Of a stretch of DNA of 64,000 nt, positions 20,188 to 29,200 are shown one piece after another (positions within the stretch are counted from its first letter, which is position 1; each line of letters opens with the position of its first letter). This stretch comes from Vagococcus silagei (GTDB lineage: Bacteria; Bacillota; Bacilli; Lactobacillales; Vagococcaceae), in assembly GCF_004795745.1 (NCBI RefSeq), contig NZ_SDGV01000001.1, forward strand, positions 62,001 to 126,000, given 5' to 3'. Position numbers and translations under genes: made by a program. The notes under the pieces are model-generated. The model was not told the DNA's origin, did not search any database, and saw only the letters and a program-made list of their open reading frames with translations.

Positions 20188-21570
20188 TTAAGCTTTCACT
20201 TCTTCATTAATTTTTAATACCCCAATACCCGTAAACGCACTAATCAATGAAAAGACTGGCGACAATAAACTAAATAAGGCAAATGGTAAGTACACGAGTG
20301 TCGGAACACCGAACGTATTGGCAACAAAACTTCCAGCAATCCCCCACGGAATCAAGTAGTTGATGACCGTTCCACCATCTTCAAGTGTTCGACTTAAGAC
20401 GACCGGGTCAAGATTCATTTTTTTGTAAACATCTTTAAAAGCATTTCCTGGTAAAATGACAGATAAAAATTGTTCACCAATAAATAAATTCACACCAATA
20501 CATGAAAACAAAGTCATCATAATTAATTGTTTTTCTGATGATAGACGTTTGGCTACTGCTTCAATGACCGTCGATACCAAACCAATTTCCATCAACATGC
20601 CACCAAGCGAAAGCGTTAGAATAATCAAAAGAACCGTTGGGAGCATACTCATAATCCCACCTCTTGAAAGTAAAGCATCAATTTGTTCGTTCCCTGTTTT
20701 CGATACAAAGCCACTTTCAACCACCTTAGCTAATTCAGGTAAAATTGAAAAACCTTTTTGAATAATGACCATTATCATGCCTAATAAAACATTTAGAAAA
20801 ATCGTCACAATCGCAGGAATTTTTTTCCAGGCACAGAATAACATAAAAACAATTGGTAATAATGATAACGGTGAAATCGTAAAGTTTTCTCGTAAGACAT
20901 CTGTTACCACTTTAATTTCATTTAAATCAGTTGAACTTGTATTAAAACCAAGAATTGCAAAAGCGATTAACGACACCACAAATGCAGGTAAGGTTGACCA
21001 CATCATATGTTTAATATGTTTGAAAAGATCAGCACCAACTATTGCTGACGCTAAGTTGGTTGATTCAGATAATGGTGACATTTTATCGCCAAAAACTGAA
21101 CCTGATACAATCGCACCCACTATTAGAGCAGGATTTAAACCCAAAGTAATCCCAATTCCAAAAAAGGCAATCCCAATTGTCGACATCACAGTAAACGCAC
21201 TACCAATCGCACTACCAATAATCGCACAAACTAAGAAAACTGATGGCACAAACCACTTTACACTAATAATATTAAAGCCATAGACCATCAAAGTTGGAAT
21301 AATACCCGCTTGAATCCAAACAGAAATTAACGCTCCCACCAGTAGGAAAATAAAAATTGGTATTAATCCCGGCAACAATCCTTTTTCAATTCCATCATTC
21401 ACCATTTGCATTGGCAGACGACGAATTAAAACATAAAGAATAACGAAACTAATCGCCACTAAAATAGCAATATTAGGCGACAGTTTTAAGCCAATCACAC
21501 AGACTGAAATCCCTAACACGACTAACAACAATACAATACTCGATTCTAATAAACTAATTTTCTTTTTCAT
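20188..21570 (-). CDS. NhaC-family transporter, predicted tyrosine transporter under T-box control
   Basis: 460 residues with about 11-12 hydrophobic helices and the NhaC family pattern: LPGLIPIFIFLLVGALISVW, SAIGSAFTVMSTIGIAF, SGSVFGDKMSPLSESTNLAS and GGTVINYLIPWGIAG. The family is named for Na+/H+ antiport, but members also carry amino acids or organic acids in exchange for ions. The gene sits behind a T-box leader whose specifier codon I read as UAC, so the substrate is more likely tyrosine than sodium alone. NhaC-type proteins were predicted to be tyrosine transporters in comparative T-box studies. The start ATG follows GAGAGGA. Confidence 0.88.
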   Translation of the reverse strand: MKKKISLLESSIVLLLVVLGISVCVIGLKLSPNIAILVAISFVILYVLIRRLPMQMVNDGIEKGLLPGLIPIFIFLLVGALISVWIQAGIIPTLMVYGFNIISVKWFVPSVFLVCAIIGSAIGSAFTVMSTIGIAFFGIGITLGLNPALIVGAIVSGSVFGDKMSPLSESTNLASAIVGADLFKHIKHMMWSTLPAFVVSLIAFAILGFNTSSTDLNEIKVVTDVLRENFTISPLSLLPIVFMLFCAWKKIPAIVTIFLNVLLGMIMVIIQKGFSILPELAKVVESGFVSKTGNEQIDALLSRGGIMSMLPTVLLIILTLSLGGMLMEIGLVSTVIEAVAKRLSSEKQLIMMTLFSCIGVNLFIGEQFLSVILPGNAFKDVYKKMNLDPVVLSRTLEDGGTVINYLIPWGIAGSFVANTFGVPTLVYLPFALFSLLSPVFSLISAFTGIGVLKINEEVKA

Positions 21571-21605
21571 TTTTTTGATTCCTCTCTATTTGTTTTCTAT
21601 TTATG

Positions 21606-21653
21606 TCAACAAATAGTACGATAACGAATCAAACCTCCACAATTGAAATTCAT
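21606..21653 (-). CDS. Possible 15-codon leader ORF between T-box and NhaC gene
   Basis: ATG at 21651-21653 opens a 15-residue frame (MNFNCGGLIRYRTIC) ending in TGA at 21606-21608. A perfect AGGAGG lies 9 bases upstream, immediately after the T-box terminator T run. The strong ribosome site is the only real support. It could be a translated leader that couples ribosomes to the transporter start 35 bases downstream, or a chance frame. Confidence 0.35.
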   Translation of the reverse strand: MNFNCGGLIRYRTIC

Positions 21654-21668
21654 CTTCTTGTCCTCCTA

Positions 21669-21895
21669 AAATAAAAAAGAAGTCCACCCTTAACTAGCTT
21701 GTTAAGGGCGAACTTCTTCCGCGGTACCACCTTATTTTTAAACAGATCCTGTTTTCTTTAAATCTTATTTATTCAAATGTAATTTATGCCACCTATTAGT
21801 GTAATTCGATAACTAAGCTTGTTCGATTTTCAGCAACCATCGACTTTCTAGTATTCATTGGCTTAGCTTCTACTGTGCTAATAGCATTATAGTTA
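21669..21895 (-). promoter_or_regulatory. T-box riboswitch, specifier UAC (tyrosine)
   Basis: The conserved T-box AAGGTGGTACCGCGG lies at 21732-21718 on the minus strand. It is followed by a terminator stem (AGAAGTTCGCCCTTAAC with GTTAAGGGTGGACTTCT, 21717-21679) and a T run. Stem I closes with CTATTAG/CTAATAG, and the next helix is AGCTAAG/CTTAGTT. In the 3' side of the internal loop between them the sequence ATCGAATTACA places codon UAC (21803-21801) next to the helix. That is the specifier position and codes for tyrosine. Uncharged tRNA-Tyr would stabilise the antiterminator and allow transcription of the transporter. Confidence 0.88.
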
Positions 21896-21901
21896 TTTGC
21901 T

Positions 21902-21930
21902 ATCATAACGAGACCACGGACAAAAGTCAA
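21902..21930 (-). promoter_or_regulatory. Promoter of the T-box/NhaC transcript
   Basis: Minus-strand TTGACT (21925-21930) and TATGAT (21902-21907) with a 17-base spacer, placing the transcript start just before stem I of the T-box. Confidence 0.78.
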
Positions 21931-21961
21931 GTAGAAATATATCTACTTTTTTCTATTCATT

Positions 21962-22322
21962 AAAAATAGATTAGAAAATATTAAAACAGTATTTTTTACC
22001 TAATTTAACAAAAAATTGAAATGAGCAAATATTCTGATTATTCGCCATCTTGCTCAATGATTCACAATTGATATTTATTATAATAAAATGATAAAAATGG
22101 CAAAACAATTAAAATGCGAACTGTTCTATTTTTATTATATCTCTTTTAATTATAGTTTTATTAGAAAATTTTAGTCATATTTTGCTTATTTTCTCTACTT
22201 TTCGTGATGTGATTTTCTGAAACTCTTACATTATTATGAAATTTTAATTCTTTTTTCTGAAAATTATCATATAATTACCTTGTTAACAAAAACACAAACA
22301 TATCAGAAAGGATGTTTTACAT
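21962..22322. other. AT-rich divergent intergenic region before the ketopantoate reductase gene
   Basis: About 360 bases between the divergent T-box promoter and the panE-like gene, without a credible ORF. A TATAAT at 22270-22275 with no good -35 may be the -10 of the panE-like gene. Nothing else was recognised. Confidence 0.5.
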
Positions 22323-23264
22323 ATGAAAATCGCAATTGCAGGCGCAGGTGCTATGGGAAGTCGTTTTGGTTTAATGCTACATCAACAAGGTCACGAGATC
22401 ACTTTAATCGATCAATGGCCAGCACATATCGAAGCAATCCGTGAAAATGGATTAATCGCAGACTTAAATGGAGAAATGATTACAGCAAAAATGCCAATCT
22501 ACGCTCCAGAAGAAATCGCGGGTTTAGATCAAGAGGTTGATTTAATTATTGCTTTGACAAAAGCAAACCAATTAGATGCAATGTTCAATGATATCCAATC
22601 ATTAATTAACGAAGACACACATGTTATTTGTTTATTAAACGGTTTAGGACACGAAGATGTCTTAGCAAAATATGTTAAAAAAGAAAATATTCTTTTAGGT
22701 ATTACAATGTGGACAGCTGGTTTAGAAGGCCCTGGACGCGCGAAATTATTTGGAACTGGTGAGGTTGAATTAGAAAACATTGAGCCTGCCGGAGAAGCAT
22801 TCGCAAGAAAAGTAACTGACATCTTTACTGAAGCTGGCTTAAACGCTGTTTATAGTACTAACGTGAAACATTCAATCTGGCGTAAAGCTTGTGTGAACGG
22901 TACACTAAATGGTTTATGTACCATCTTAGACTGTAATATTGCAGATCTTGGTGCACAACCTGTCTCAGAAAAAATGATTCGTACTATTATTCATGAATTT
23001 GCAATTGTTGCAAAAACTGAACACGTTGAATTAGATGAAGAAGAAGTCTTTAATCATGTAGCAACAACTTTTGATCCAAATGGCGTTGGTTTACACCACC
23101 CATCAATGCATCAAGATTTAATTAAAAATAATCGTTTAACTGAAATCGACTACATCAATGGTGCTGTTAGCCGTAAAGGTGACGTTCAAGGTATCGACAC
23201 ACCTTACTGTGATTTCTTAACTGCATTGGTTCACGCTAAAGAAGGAATCTTAGGCGCACAATAG
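22323..23264 (+). CDS. Ketopantoate reductase family protein (2-dehydropantoate 2-reductase)
   Basis: 313 residues. NADPH-binding motif AGAGAMGSRFG at the N-terminus, LTKANQLDAM, and the C-terminal helical domain with SIWRKACVNGTLNGLCTIL, containing the family Lys, and HHPSMHQDLIKNNRLTEIDYINGA, in part, containing the family Ser/Glu region. PanE reduces ketopantoate to pantoate in coenzyme A synthesis, though the family also contains paralogues with other 2-keto acid substrates. AGAAAGGATG upstream of the start. No panB/C/D genes are nearby. The only partner is the membrane protein 25 bases downstream, so a pantoate salvage or a different keto-acid role is possible. Confidence 0.85.
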   Translation: MKIAIAGAGAMGSRFGLMLHQQGHEITLIDQWPAHIEAIRENGLIADLNGEMITAKMPIYAPEEIAGLDQEVDLIIALTKANQLDAMFNDIQSLINEDTHVICLLNGLGHEDVLAKYVKKENILLGITMWTAGLEGPGRAKLFGTGEVELENIEPAGEAFARKVTDIFTEAGLNAVYSTNVKHSIWRKACVNGTLNGLCTILDCNIADLGAQPVSEKMIRTIIHEFAIVAKTEHVELDEEEVFNHVATTFDPNGVGLHHPSMHQDLIKNNRLTEIDYINGAVSRKGDVQGIDTPYCDFLTALVHAKEGILGAQ

Positions 23265-23289
23265 ACCCCATATTAGGAGGAAAACGGAA

Positions 23290-24360
23290 ATGTATGAAAA
23301 AGTAAGCCCAAAAGAGTTTTTTAACAAAGTCTTAGCTGGTACAGCAACTGGTATTATTGTTGGTTTAATTCCAAACGCTGTTTTAGCCGCAATTTTAGGA
23401 TTATTTGGAGATAACCCTGCTGCACTATTTATCACACACGTCGTTGTCATTTTCCAAGTTGCAACACCACTTTTAATTGGTGCATTAATTGCTTTACAAT
23501 TCGGCTTTGCGCCACTTGACATGGCAATTGTCGCAGGTGCTGCTTATGTTGGTTCTGGCGTTACAAAATTCAACCCAGAAGTCATCAATCCAGTGACTAA
23601 AGCTCCTGGTATGTTAATTTCAGCCGGTACTGGTGATTTAATTAATACAATGATTACAGCAAGTTTAGCTATTATCTTAACTTATTTAATTGGTAACAAA
23701 CTTGGTTCAGTTAAAATTGTCTTATCACCAATCTTAATTGGTGCTGGTAGTGGTTTAATCGGTTTAGTTATCTTACCTTATATTTCATATATCACTACTG
23801 CAATTGGTAACATGATCAACTCATTTACAAACTTACAACCACTTTTAATGAGTGCGTTGATTGCTAGTTTCTTCGCAGTATTGATTATTTCACCAATCTC
23901 AACAGTTGCGATTGGTTTAGCGATTCAATTAAACGGTGTTTCTGCCGGTGCAGCTGCTATGGGTGTTGCCGCAACGACAATCGTTTTAGTTGTCCACTCT
24001 TGGAAAACTAACAAATCAGGAATTACAATTGCAATCGCTGCTGGTGCAATGAAAATGATGATGCCTAACTTATTTAGATACCCAATCATTTTATTACCAA
24101 CACTAACAACAGCAATTATTTCTTCAATCCCAGTTGCTTTACTTAAAGTTTCTGGTACAGCTCAATCAGCTGGATTCGGTTTAGTAGGATTAGTTGGCCC
24201 ACTTAAATCAATGGACATGGGTGACGCAAGCATCAACATCATCACAGCCCTAATCGTATGGTTCGCAGTCCCAATCGCCGCAGCCCTACTATCAAGATTC
24301 GTCTTCGGCAAAATGCTACACTTGTATGACGAAAAAGAAGTATTCGCGTATTTAGCATAA
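23290..24360 (+). CDS. Orphan PTS IIC-like membrane protein (PTS_EIIC_2 type)
   Basis: 356 residues with about ten hydrophobic helices and small-residue-rich loops. Recognisable stretches are GTATGIIVGLIPNAVLAAIL, LLIGALIALQFGF, ISAGTGDLINTM, SPISTVAIGLAIQLNG and GFGLVGLVGPL. It resembles the PTS_EIIC_2 family, which usually stands alone without IIA or IIB domains; none are found here. It is cotranscribed with the ketopantoate-reductase-like gene 25 bases upstream (AGGAGG site). I infer a carrier for the reductase substrate or product, but the family has no settled function. The stop codon abuts repeat copy A. Confidence 0.75.
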   Translation: MYEKVSPKEFFNKVLAGTATGIIVGLIPNAVLAAILGLFGDNPAALFITHVVVIFQVATPLLIGALIALQFGFAPLDMAIVAGAAYVGSGVTKFNPEVINPVTKAPGMLISAGTGDLINTMITASLAIILTYLIGNKLGSVKIVLSPILIGAGSGLIGLVILPYISYITTAIGNMINSFTNLQPLLMSALIASFFAVLIISPISTVAIGLAIQLNGVSAGAAAMGVAATTIVLVVHSWKTNKSGITIAIAAGAMKMMMPNLFRYPIILLPTLTTAIISSIPVALLKVSGTAQSAGFGLVGLVGPLKSMDMGDASINIITALIVWFAVPIAAALLSRFVFGKMLHLYDEKEVFAYLA

Positions 24361-24525
24361 GGTGATTTTCTGTGCGCTTTGGAGCGATCAATAAGGCGAG
24401 CGCGGAAAAAAACTGGTTTTTAGTTTATTTCCGTGATTGACTTAGTGCCGAATCCCTGCCAGCTGAATCCCATTCATAAGGTGATGAAGCTAGAGCTTTT
24501 ATCTCAGCTGGCTCTGAAACCAACA
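24361..24525 (+). repeat. Long-hairpin intergenic repeat, copy A (plus partial second arm)
   Basis: Begins at the base after the stop of the IIC-like gene. Left arm GCGCTTTGGAG...AATAAGGCGAGC, inner stem CGGAAAAAAACT (24403-24414) with AGTTTATTTCCG (24422-24433), return arm GATTGACTTAGTGC...AATCCCTGCCAGCTGAATCCC. A degenerate second left arm starts at 24479 (GGTGATGAAGCTAGAGCTTTT). It shares AATAAGGCGAGC-type and GATTGACTTA-type arms with copy B at 34 kb but has a different inner stem. Confidence 0.7.
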
Positions 24526-24536
24526 CACCAACCTCA

Positions 24537-24571
24537 AAAGAAGCTACCTCCGGGTAACTTCTTTTTATTTT
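24537..24571 (+). terminator. Terminator after the panE-like/IIC-like pair
   Basis: Stem AAAGAAGCTACC (24537-24548) with GGGTAACTTCTTT (24552-24564), followed by TTTATTTTCC on the plus strand. Confidence 0.75.
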
Positions 24572-24656
24572 CCTTTGCAAGTTGTCTTTTTTTTAGTAAG
24601 ATAAGCAGTAGTATTATTGAACAAATATCTCAATTAACAAAGGAGGGAAATCAGCG

Positions 24657-25301
24657 ATGGAACCAATGTTAATCACAGATTTACCTAAATATCAACAAGT
24701 TGCCATTAGCATCTGTGAACGAATCGTTGATGATCGTTATCCCGTTGGTGCAAAAATATCTGCTCGCTCAACCCTAGCAAGCACTTTTAGCGTTTCACCT
24801 GAGACAGCACGAAAAGCCGTCAACGTCCTTGTCGACTTAAAAATCGTCTCGACAAAACATGGCAGTGGCGTAACTGTGACATCAAAAAGCAAAGCACAAA
24901 GCTTTCTTACTCAATATCAAAGTGTCCAATCGATTCAATCGATTAACACCACTATTTTTGAAAGCATCAATAAGCAACGCACCGAACTTGATCAAATGAC
25001 AAAATTAATTAAAAGTCTCACAGTCCAAACAAAGAAAATGCACCACGAAAGTCTGTTTACACCATACGAGCTATTATTAACTGTTGAAGCAGACCATCTC
25101 GATACAAGTATTAGCGAATTAAATCTTTGGCACGAAACAGCAGCCACAGTGGTCGGAATCAGTCATGATGATAATTTATTACTGTCACCTGGGCCATATG
25201 CGAAATTTAGTGAAAATGACACGATTTATTTTATCGGCGACGAATTTGCTAAACAACGTATGATTAATTTTTTCTATCCACAAAATTTAAAAGAATCATA
25301 A
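24657..25301 (+). CDS. busR: GntR-family regulator with RCK_C domain, BusR-like c-di-AMP-responsive repressor
   Basis: 214 residues. An N-terminal GntR winged helix (about 8-75; ISARSTLASTFSVSPETARK, VSTKHGSGVTV) is followed by a coiled-coil linker (about 85-130) and a C-terminal RCK_C/TrkA-C domain (about 140-212; LNLWHETAATVVGISHDDNL, in part; YAKFSENDTIYFIGD). This fusion is diagnostic of BusR, which represses the glycine betaine transporter busAB and is activated for DNA binding by cyclic di-AMP in lactococci and streptococci. The bus transporter lies 950 bases downstream on the same strand, separated by one opposed gene. A matching bipartite operator is visible over its promoter. ATG start with AGGAGG upstream. 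Confidence 0.9.
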   Translation: MEPMLITDLPKYQQVAISICERIVDDRYPVGAKISARSTLASTFSVSPETARKAVNVLVDLKIVSTKHGSGVTVTSKSKAQSFLTQYQSVQSIQSINTTIFESINKQRTELDQMTKLIKSLTVQTKKMHHESLFTPYELLLTVEADHLDTSISELNLWHETAATVVGISHDDNLLLSPGPYAKFSENDTIYFIGDEFAKQRMINFFYPQNLKES

Positions 25302-25303
25302 AT

Positions 25304-25351
25304 AAAAGGAAAGTACTCACATTTATTCAGGAGTACCTTCCTTTTTTATTT
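25304..25351. terminator. Bidirectional terminator between busR and the YjbR-like gene
   Basis: Stem AAAAGGAAAGTACTC (25304-25318) with GAGTACCTTCCTTTT (25331-25345), one bulged mismatch, flanked by T-rich tails in both directions. Confidence 0.85.
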
Positions 25352-25364
25352 GTCGCAAAACTGA

Positions 25365-26033
25365 TTATGAAACTAAACGATAACTATATTCAATCCATTC
25401 AAAAAGCATCTCATCCTCAAGTGAATTATCTAAAATTATCGAAAACCAGTATTTTTTATTCATATGATAAGCAGGAAAAACTTGGCCACTATCAACATAG
25501 GCACTCACGTTTTCCGGTTTTGCTTTTAAATTAAGAACTTCAATATTCCCTTCCAAAGAAACATCTAATTTTGATGCGTCAATCCCCATAATAATGCCAA
25601 ACCATTTTTTGTTTTTACTTTGCCTAAACACGGCATTCTTTGGCGATTTTTTCCATAAATACTCTGCTTCGACATGATAGGTTTCATTGATATAGTTAAT
25701 CACACGTTTGGCCTGTTTAGTTTGAAATACCTCTGAATCAAAACATTTTAAGGCAATATCTTGTATTATAGCTTCGCATTCCTGTCTAACTGTTCCCACA
25801 AAGGCACCTCGAGCACGTTCATTTTTTATCAACAGGTATTCTTCCCTTGTTGTTAAGTCCCAAACAGAATAAGAAACAATGCCTTCTTGCGTAATACTTA
25901 CTAAGAGTTTCATTTGATTTTCAGAAATATCGAATTCCATCTCAAAAAGCCTGTTTTTTAAGACAAAACCATAATCATTCAACTTCGTTTGATCCATTTT
26001 CATATCCTTAAAATGCGAATCAAGTTCAATCAT
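25365..26033 (-). CDS. MmcQ/YjbR family protein with N-terminal extension
   Basis: 222 residues from the ATG at 26031-26033, with GGAGG seven bases upstream. The C-terminal half (about 105-220) is a MmcQ/YjbR (CyaY-like fold) domain: EYLWKKSPKNAVFRQ, KKWFGIIMGI, VEVLNLKA-like IEVLNLKAKPENV, and HMNKKYWFSIIL. The N-terminal 100 residues carry an extra domain seen in longer family members. YjbR proteins have been proposed to bind DNA but have no agreed role. The gene sits opposed between busR and busAA and ends at a shared terminator. Confidence 0.85.
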   Translation of the reverse strand: MIELDSHFKDMKMDQTKLNDYGFVLKNRLFEMEFDISENQMKLLVSITQEGIVSYSVWDLTTREEYLLIKNERARGAFVGTVRQECEAIIQDIALKCFDSEVFQTKQAKRVINYINETYHVEAEYLWKKSPKNAVFRQSKNKKWFGIIMGIDASKLDVSLEGNIEVLNLKAKPENVSAYVDSGQVFPAYHMNKKYWFSIILDNSLEDEMLFEWIEYSYRLVS

Positions 26034-26151
26034 CAAACTACCTCCATTCGTTATTGTTTATCTTAATGTCTCAATTATAGCTCAAGAACTGTTTAAAACA
26101 ACAATTTACACTTTTTTTAAAAGAAAAAAACCAGAAATATAATTTACATTT

Positions 26152-26180
26152 TTGACAAAGTGACCACATGATGTTAACCT
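26152..26180 (+). promoter_or_regulatory. Promoter of busAA-busAB
   Basis: TTGACA (26152-26157), a 17-base spacer, then a weak TAACCT (26175-26180). The perfect -35 and weak -10, with the operator palindrome laid over them, fit a tightly controlled osmotic-stress promoter. Confidence 0.6.
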
Positions 26181-26193
26181 TGTATGGTCACTT
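26158..26193 (+). promoter_or_regulatory. Widely spaced palindrome, probable BusR operator
   Basis: Perfect nine-base arms AAGTGACCA (26158-26166) and TGGTCACTT (26185-26193); the GTGAC/GTCAC cores are 22 bases apart. The site starts right after the -35 and passes over the -10 of the bus promoter. A pair of far-apart half sites is the arrangement reported for BusR, whose tetramer bridges them when c-di-AMP is bound. Confidence 0.75.
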
Positions 26194-26254
26194 ACTGGAT
26201 TTATTTCAGAAAAAAAGTGAAAATTACATATCAAAAAGGGGACATTTTATTAGT

Positions 26255-27463
26255 ATGGTTAAAGTTAAAGTTGAAAATTTAACTAAAATATTTGGTAAAA
26301 AGAATCAGACTGCCTTAAAAATGGTAGAAGAACATCGTTCCAAAACTGACATCCTCAAAAAAACTGGGGCTACAGTTGGTGTATACGATGTCAATTTCGA
26401 CATAAATGATGGCGAAATATTTGTTATTATGGGACTTTCCGGAAGTGGAAAATCGACCTTAATCCGATTAATTAATCGTTTAATTGAACCAACATCTGGA
26501 CACATTTATATTGATGGTGAGGACATCTCTAAAATGACCAAAGAAGAGCTTCGTGAAGTTCGTCGTCATAAAATGAGCATGGTTTTCCAAAACTTTGGAC
26601 TCTTTCCTCATCGTACAATTCTTGAAAACACTGAACTTGGTCTTGAACTTCGTGGTGTCAGTAAAGAAGAACGTGTAAAAAAAGCTGAACAAGCCTTGAA
26701 AAACTCAGGCTTAATTTCATTTAAAGATCAATACCCAACCCAATTATCTGGCGGGATGCAACAGCGTGTCGGCTTAGCTCGCGCACTGGCAAATGATCCT
26801 GAGATTTTATTAATGGACGAAGCCTTCTCGGCACTTGATCCTTTAATTCGTCGTGAGATGCAAGATGAATTGCTCGATCTGCAAACATCAGTCCAAAAAA
26901 CAATCATCTTTATTACGCATGACTTAAATGAAGCCTTGCGAATTGGTGATCGTATCGCCCTAATGAAAGATGGTCAAATTATGCAGATTGGAACTGGTGA
27001 AGATATTTTGACGAATCCTGCTAATGATTATGTTCGTGAATTCGTTGAAGATGTTGACCGTTCGAAAGTTTTAACGGCTGAAAACATCATGGTGCCAGCA
27101 TTAACAACAAATATCGACGTTGACGGCCCGGCCGTTGCCTTAAATAAAATGCGTAACGAAGAAGTCAGTTTGTTAATGGCACTTAATAAGAAACGTCATC
27201 TCAAAGGAATCATCACAGCTGAAAAAGCGATTCAAGCGAGAAAAGAAAAATTACCGCTAACCGAAGTTGTTGAACCAGAAATCGTTTCTGTCTCACGCGA
27301 CACACTAGTTGGTGATATTTTTGAAATCATCTACGACTCACCAACACCAATTGCGGTTGTTGATGGTTCTAGATTACTAGGTGTTATCATTCGCGGTTCC
27401 GTCATTGAAGCTTTAGCGAGCGGCTCAAATAATAATGATGAGGAGGTTCTGAAAAATGCTTAA
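26255..27463 (+). CDS. busAA: Glycine betaine/proline ABC transporter ATPase with CBS domains
   Basis: 402 residues from the ATG at 26255, preceded by AAAGGGG; a longer frame from 26168 would cover the operator and lacks a site. ATPase domain with Walker [10 protein letters not shown], signature [15 protein letters not shown], Walker [13 protein letters not shown] and switch His in ITHDL. Two CBS modules (about 285-395; [28 protein letters not shown]) are the ionic-strength/c-di-AMP sensors of OpuA/BusA transporters. It works with the permease-binding-protein fusion encoded next to import glycine betaine at high osmolarity. Its last eight bases overlap busAB, which suggests translational coupling. 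Confidence 0.94.
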   Translation: MVKVKVENLTKIFGKKNQTALKMVEEHRSKTDILKKTGATVGVYDVNFDINDGEIFVIMGLSGSGKSTLIRLINRLIEPTSGHIYIDGEDISKMTKEELREVRRHKMSMVFQNFGLFPHRTILENTELGLELRGVSKEERVKKAEQALKNSGLISFKDQYPTQLSGGMQQRVGLARALANDPEILLMDEAFSALDPLIRREMQDELLDLQTSVQKTIIFITHDLNEALRIGDRIALMKDGQIMQIGTGEDILTNPANDYVREFVEDVDRSKVLTAENIMVPALTTNIDVDGPAVALNKMRNEEVSLLMALNKKRHLKGIITAEKAIQARKEKLPLTEVVEPEIVSVSRDTLVGDIFEIIYDSPTPIAVVDGSRLLGVIIRGSVIEALASGSNNNDEEVLKNA

Positions 27464-29195
27464 CTCACTCATCTTAATGCAAAAATTACCGGTCGCTGAT
27501 TGGATTGAATCTTTAACTGAATGGATGACGCAAGCTTTTGCTGGGTTCTTCAGTTTCTTACAAAATAGTGGTCAAGGTTTAATGGATGGTATTACACAAC
27601 TACTACTCTTAGTTCCACCAATTGTAATGATTGTTGGACTTACCTTAATCGCCTTTTTCATCAGTAAGGAAAAATTGAGTCTACCTATTTTTACAGGCCT
27701 CGGACTTCTTTTCATTCTCAATCAAAATCTTTGGAATGATCTGATTAGCACCTTTACTTTAGTGTTAATCTCAAGCTTAGTTTCGATTATTCTTGGTGTA
27801 CCACTCGGTATTCTGATGGCTAAAAATGATAAAGCACAAAGCATTATCACACCAATTCTAGACTTTATGCAAACAATGCCTGGCTTTGTATACTTAATTC
27901 CTGCTGTTGCCTTCTTCGGTATTGGCATGGTCCCCGGTGTCTTCGCATCTGTCATTTTCGCGCTACCACCAACAGTTCGTTTTACAAATCTAGGGATTCG
28001 CCAAGTACCAAAAGAATTAGTTGAAGCCTCGGATTCATTCGGTGGAACCGGCTGGCAAAAATTATTTAAATTAGAATTACCGCTAGCTAAAAACACAATG
28101 TTAGCTGGGATTAACCAAACAACAATGCTTGCCTTATCAATGGTTGTTACCGCATCTATGATTGGTGCTCCTGGTCTTGGTCGTGGCGTACTATCAGCCT
28201 TACAACGTGCTCAAGTCGGAAATGGTTTTGTAAACGGGGTAGCTTTAGTTATTCTAGCGATTATCATTGACCGTTTCATTCAATATATCAACAAACCGAA
28301 AAAGACAGCGACTAAGAAAAAAAGCTTAACCATTGAACAAAAGAAAAAACGTGGCTTACTTATTACATTAGCTGTTGTTTTAGTTGCTATCTTCGGTGTG
28401 ACGTCTCTTTTAAATAAAGAAAAAGGCAAAGAAGAAATCAATTTAGCATATGTTGAATGGGATACAGAAGTTGCTTCAACAAACGTGATTGGTGAGGTAT
28501 TACGTGAAGCTGGCTATAAAGTAACCTTAACTCCACTTGATAATTCAATCATGTGGCAATCAATCGCTAATGGCGAAACAGACGCCATGGTTGCAGGTTG
28601 GTTACCAAACACTCACGAAGCATATATTAAAAAGTATCAGGATAAAGTTGATCCATTAGGAGTTAACTTAAAAGGCGCTAAAATTGGATTAGTTGTTCCA
28701 ACGTATATGGATGTTGATTCGATTGAAGACCTTGATCAAGAAGCACAACAAAAAATTACCGGTATTGAACCGGGTGCTGGCACAGTGAATTTAGCCAATG
28801 AAACAGTAAAAACATATCCAAACTTAAAAGATTGGACTGTTGAAACTTCTTCTTCTGGCGCGATGACTGTAGCTCTAGGACAAGCAATTAAAAAACAAGA
28901 ACCAATTGTTATCACTGGCTGGTCACCACACTGGATGTTTGCTAAATACGATTTGAAGTATTTGAAAGATCCTAAAGAAACAATGGGGACTGAAGAAAAT
29001 ATCGAAACATTTGCTCGTAAGGGCTTGAAAGAAGATCAGCCTGAAGCATACAAAATCTTAAAGAATTTTGAATGGGAACAAAAAGATATTGAATCAGTGA
29101 TGTTAGATGTTAGTAACGGTGAAGACGCGCAAGCTGCTGCTAAAAAGTGGATTGACGCTAACCGTAAAACAGTCGATTCTTGGAAATCTAAATAA
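27456..29195 (+). CDS. busAB: Glycine betaine ABC transporter permease fused to substrate-binding domain
   Basis: 579 residues. The N-terminal half (about 15-290) is the membrane permease with its conserved coupling-loop EAA region ([21 protein letters not shown], in part). After a basic segment and one more helix (about 308-328) comes the extracellular binding domain (about 335-575): [43 protein letters not shown] and [17 protein letters not shown], providing the tryptophans of the betaine cage. This OpuABC/BusAB fusion is typical of lactic acid bacteria. ATG within the busAA end. A hairpin with a T run follows the stop. Confidence 0.95.
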   Translation: MLNSLILMQKLPVADWIESLTEWMTQAFAGFFSFLQNSGQGLMDGITQLLLLVPPIVMIVGLTLIAFFISKEKLSLPIFTGLGLLFILNQNLWNDLISTFTLVLISSLVSIILGVPLGILMAKNDKAQSIITPILDFMQTMPGFVYLIPAVAFFGIGMVPGVFASVIFALPPTVRFTNLGIRQVPKELVEASDSFGGTGWQKLFKLELPLAKNTMLAGINQTTMLALSMVVTASMIGAPGLGRGVLSALQRAQVGNGFVNGVALVILAIIIDRFIQYINKPKKTATKKKSLTIEQKKKRGLLITLAVVLVAIFGVTSLLNKEKGKEEINLAYVEWDTEVASTNVIGEVLREAGYKVTLTPLDNSIMWQSIANGETDAMVAGWLPNTHEAYIKKYQDKVDPLGVNLKGAKIGLVVPTYMDVDSIEDLDQEAQQKITGIEPGAGTVNLANETVKTYPNLKDWTVETSSSGAMTVALGQAIKKQEPIVITGWSPHWMFAKYDLKYLKDPKETMGTEENIETFARKGLKEDQPEAYKILKNFEWEQKDIESVMLDVSNGEDAQAAAKKWIDANRKTVDSWKSK

Positions 29196-29200
29196 ATACT

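Noticed and set aside
24433-24672. A 79-codon plus-strand frame before busR
   Set aside because: It runs through repeat copy A and the terminator, and has no ribosome site.
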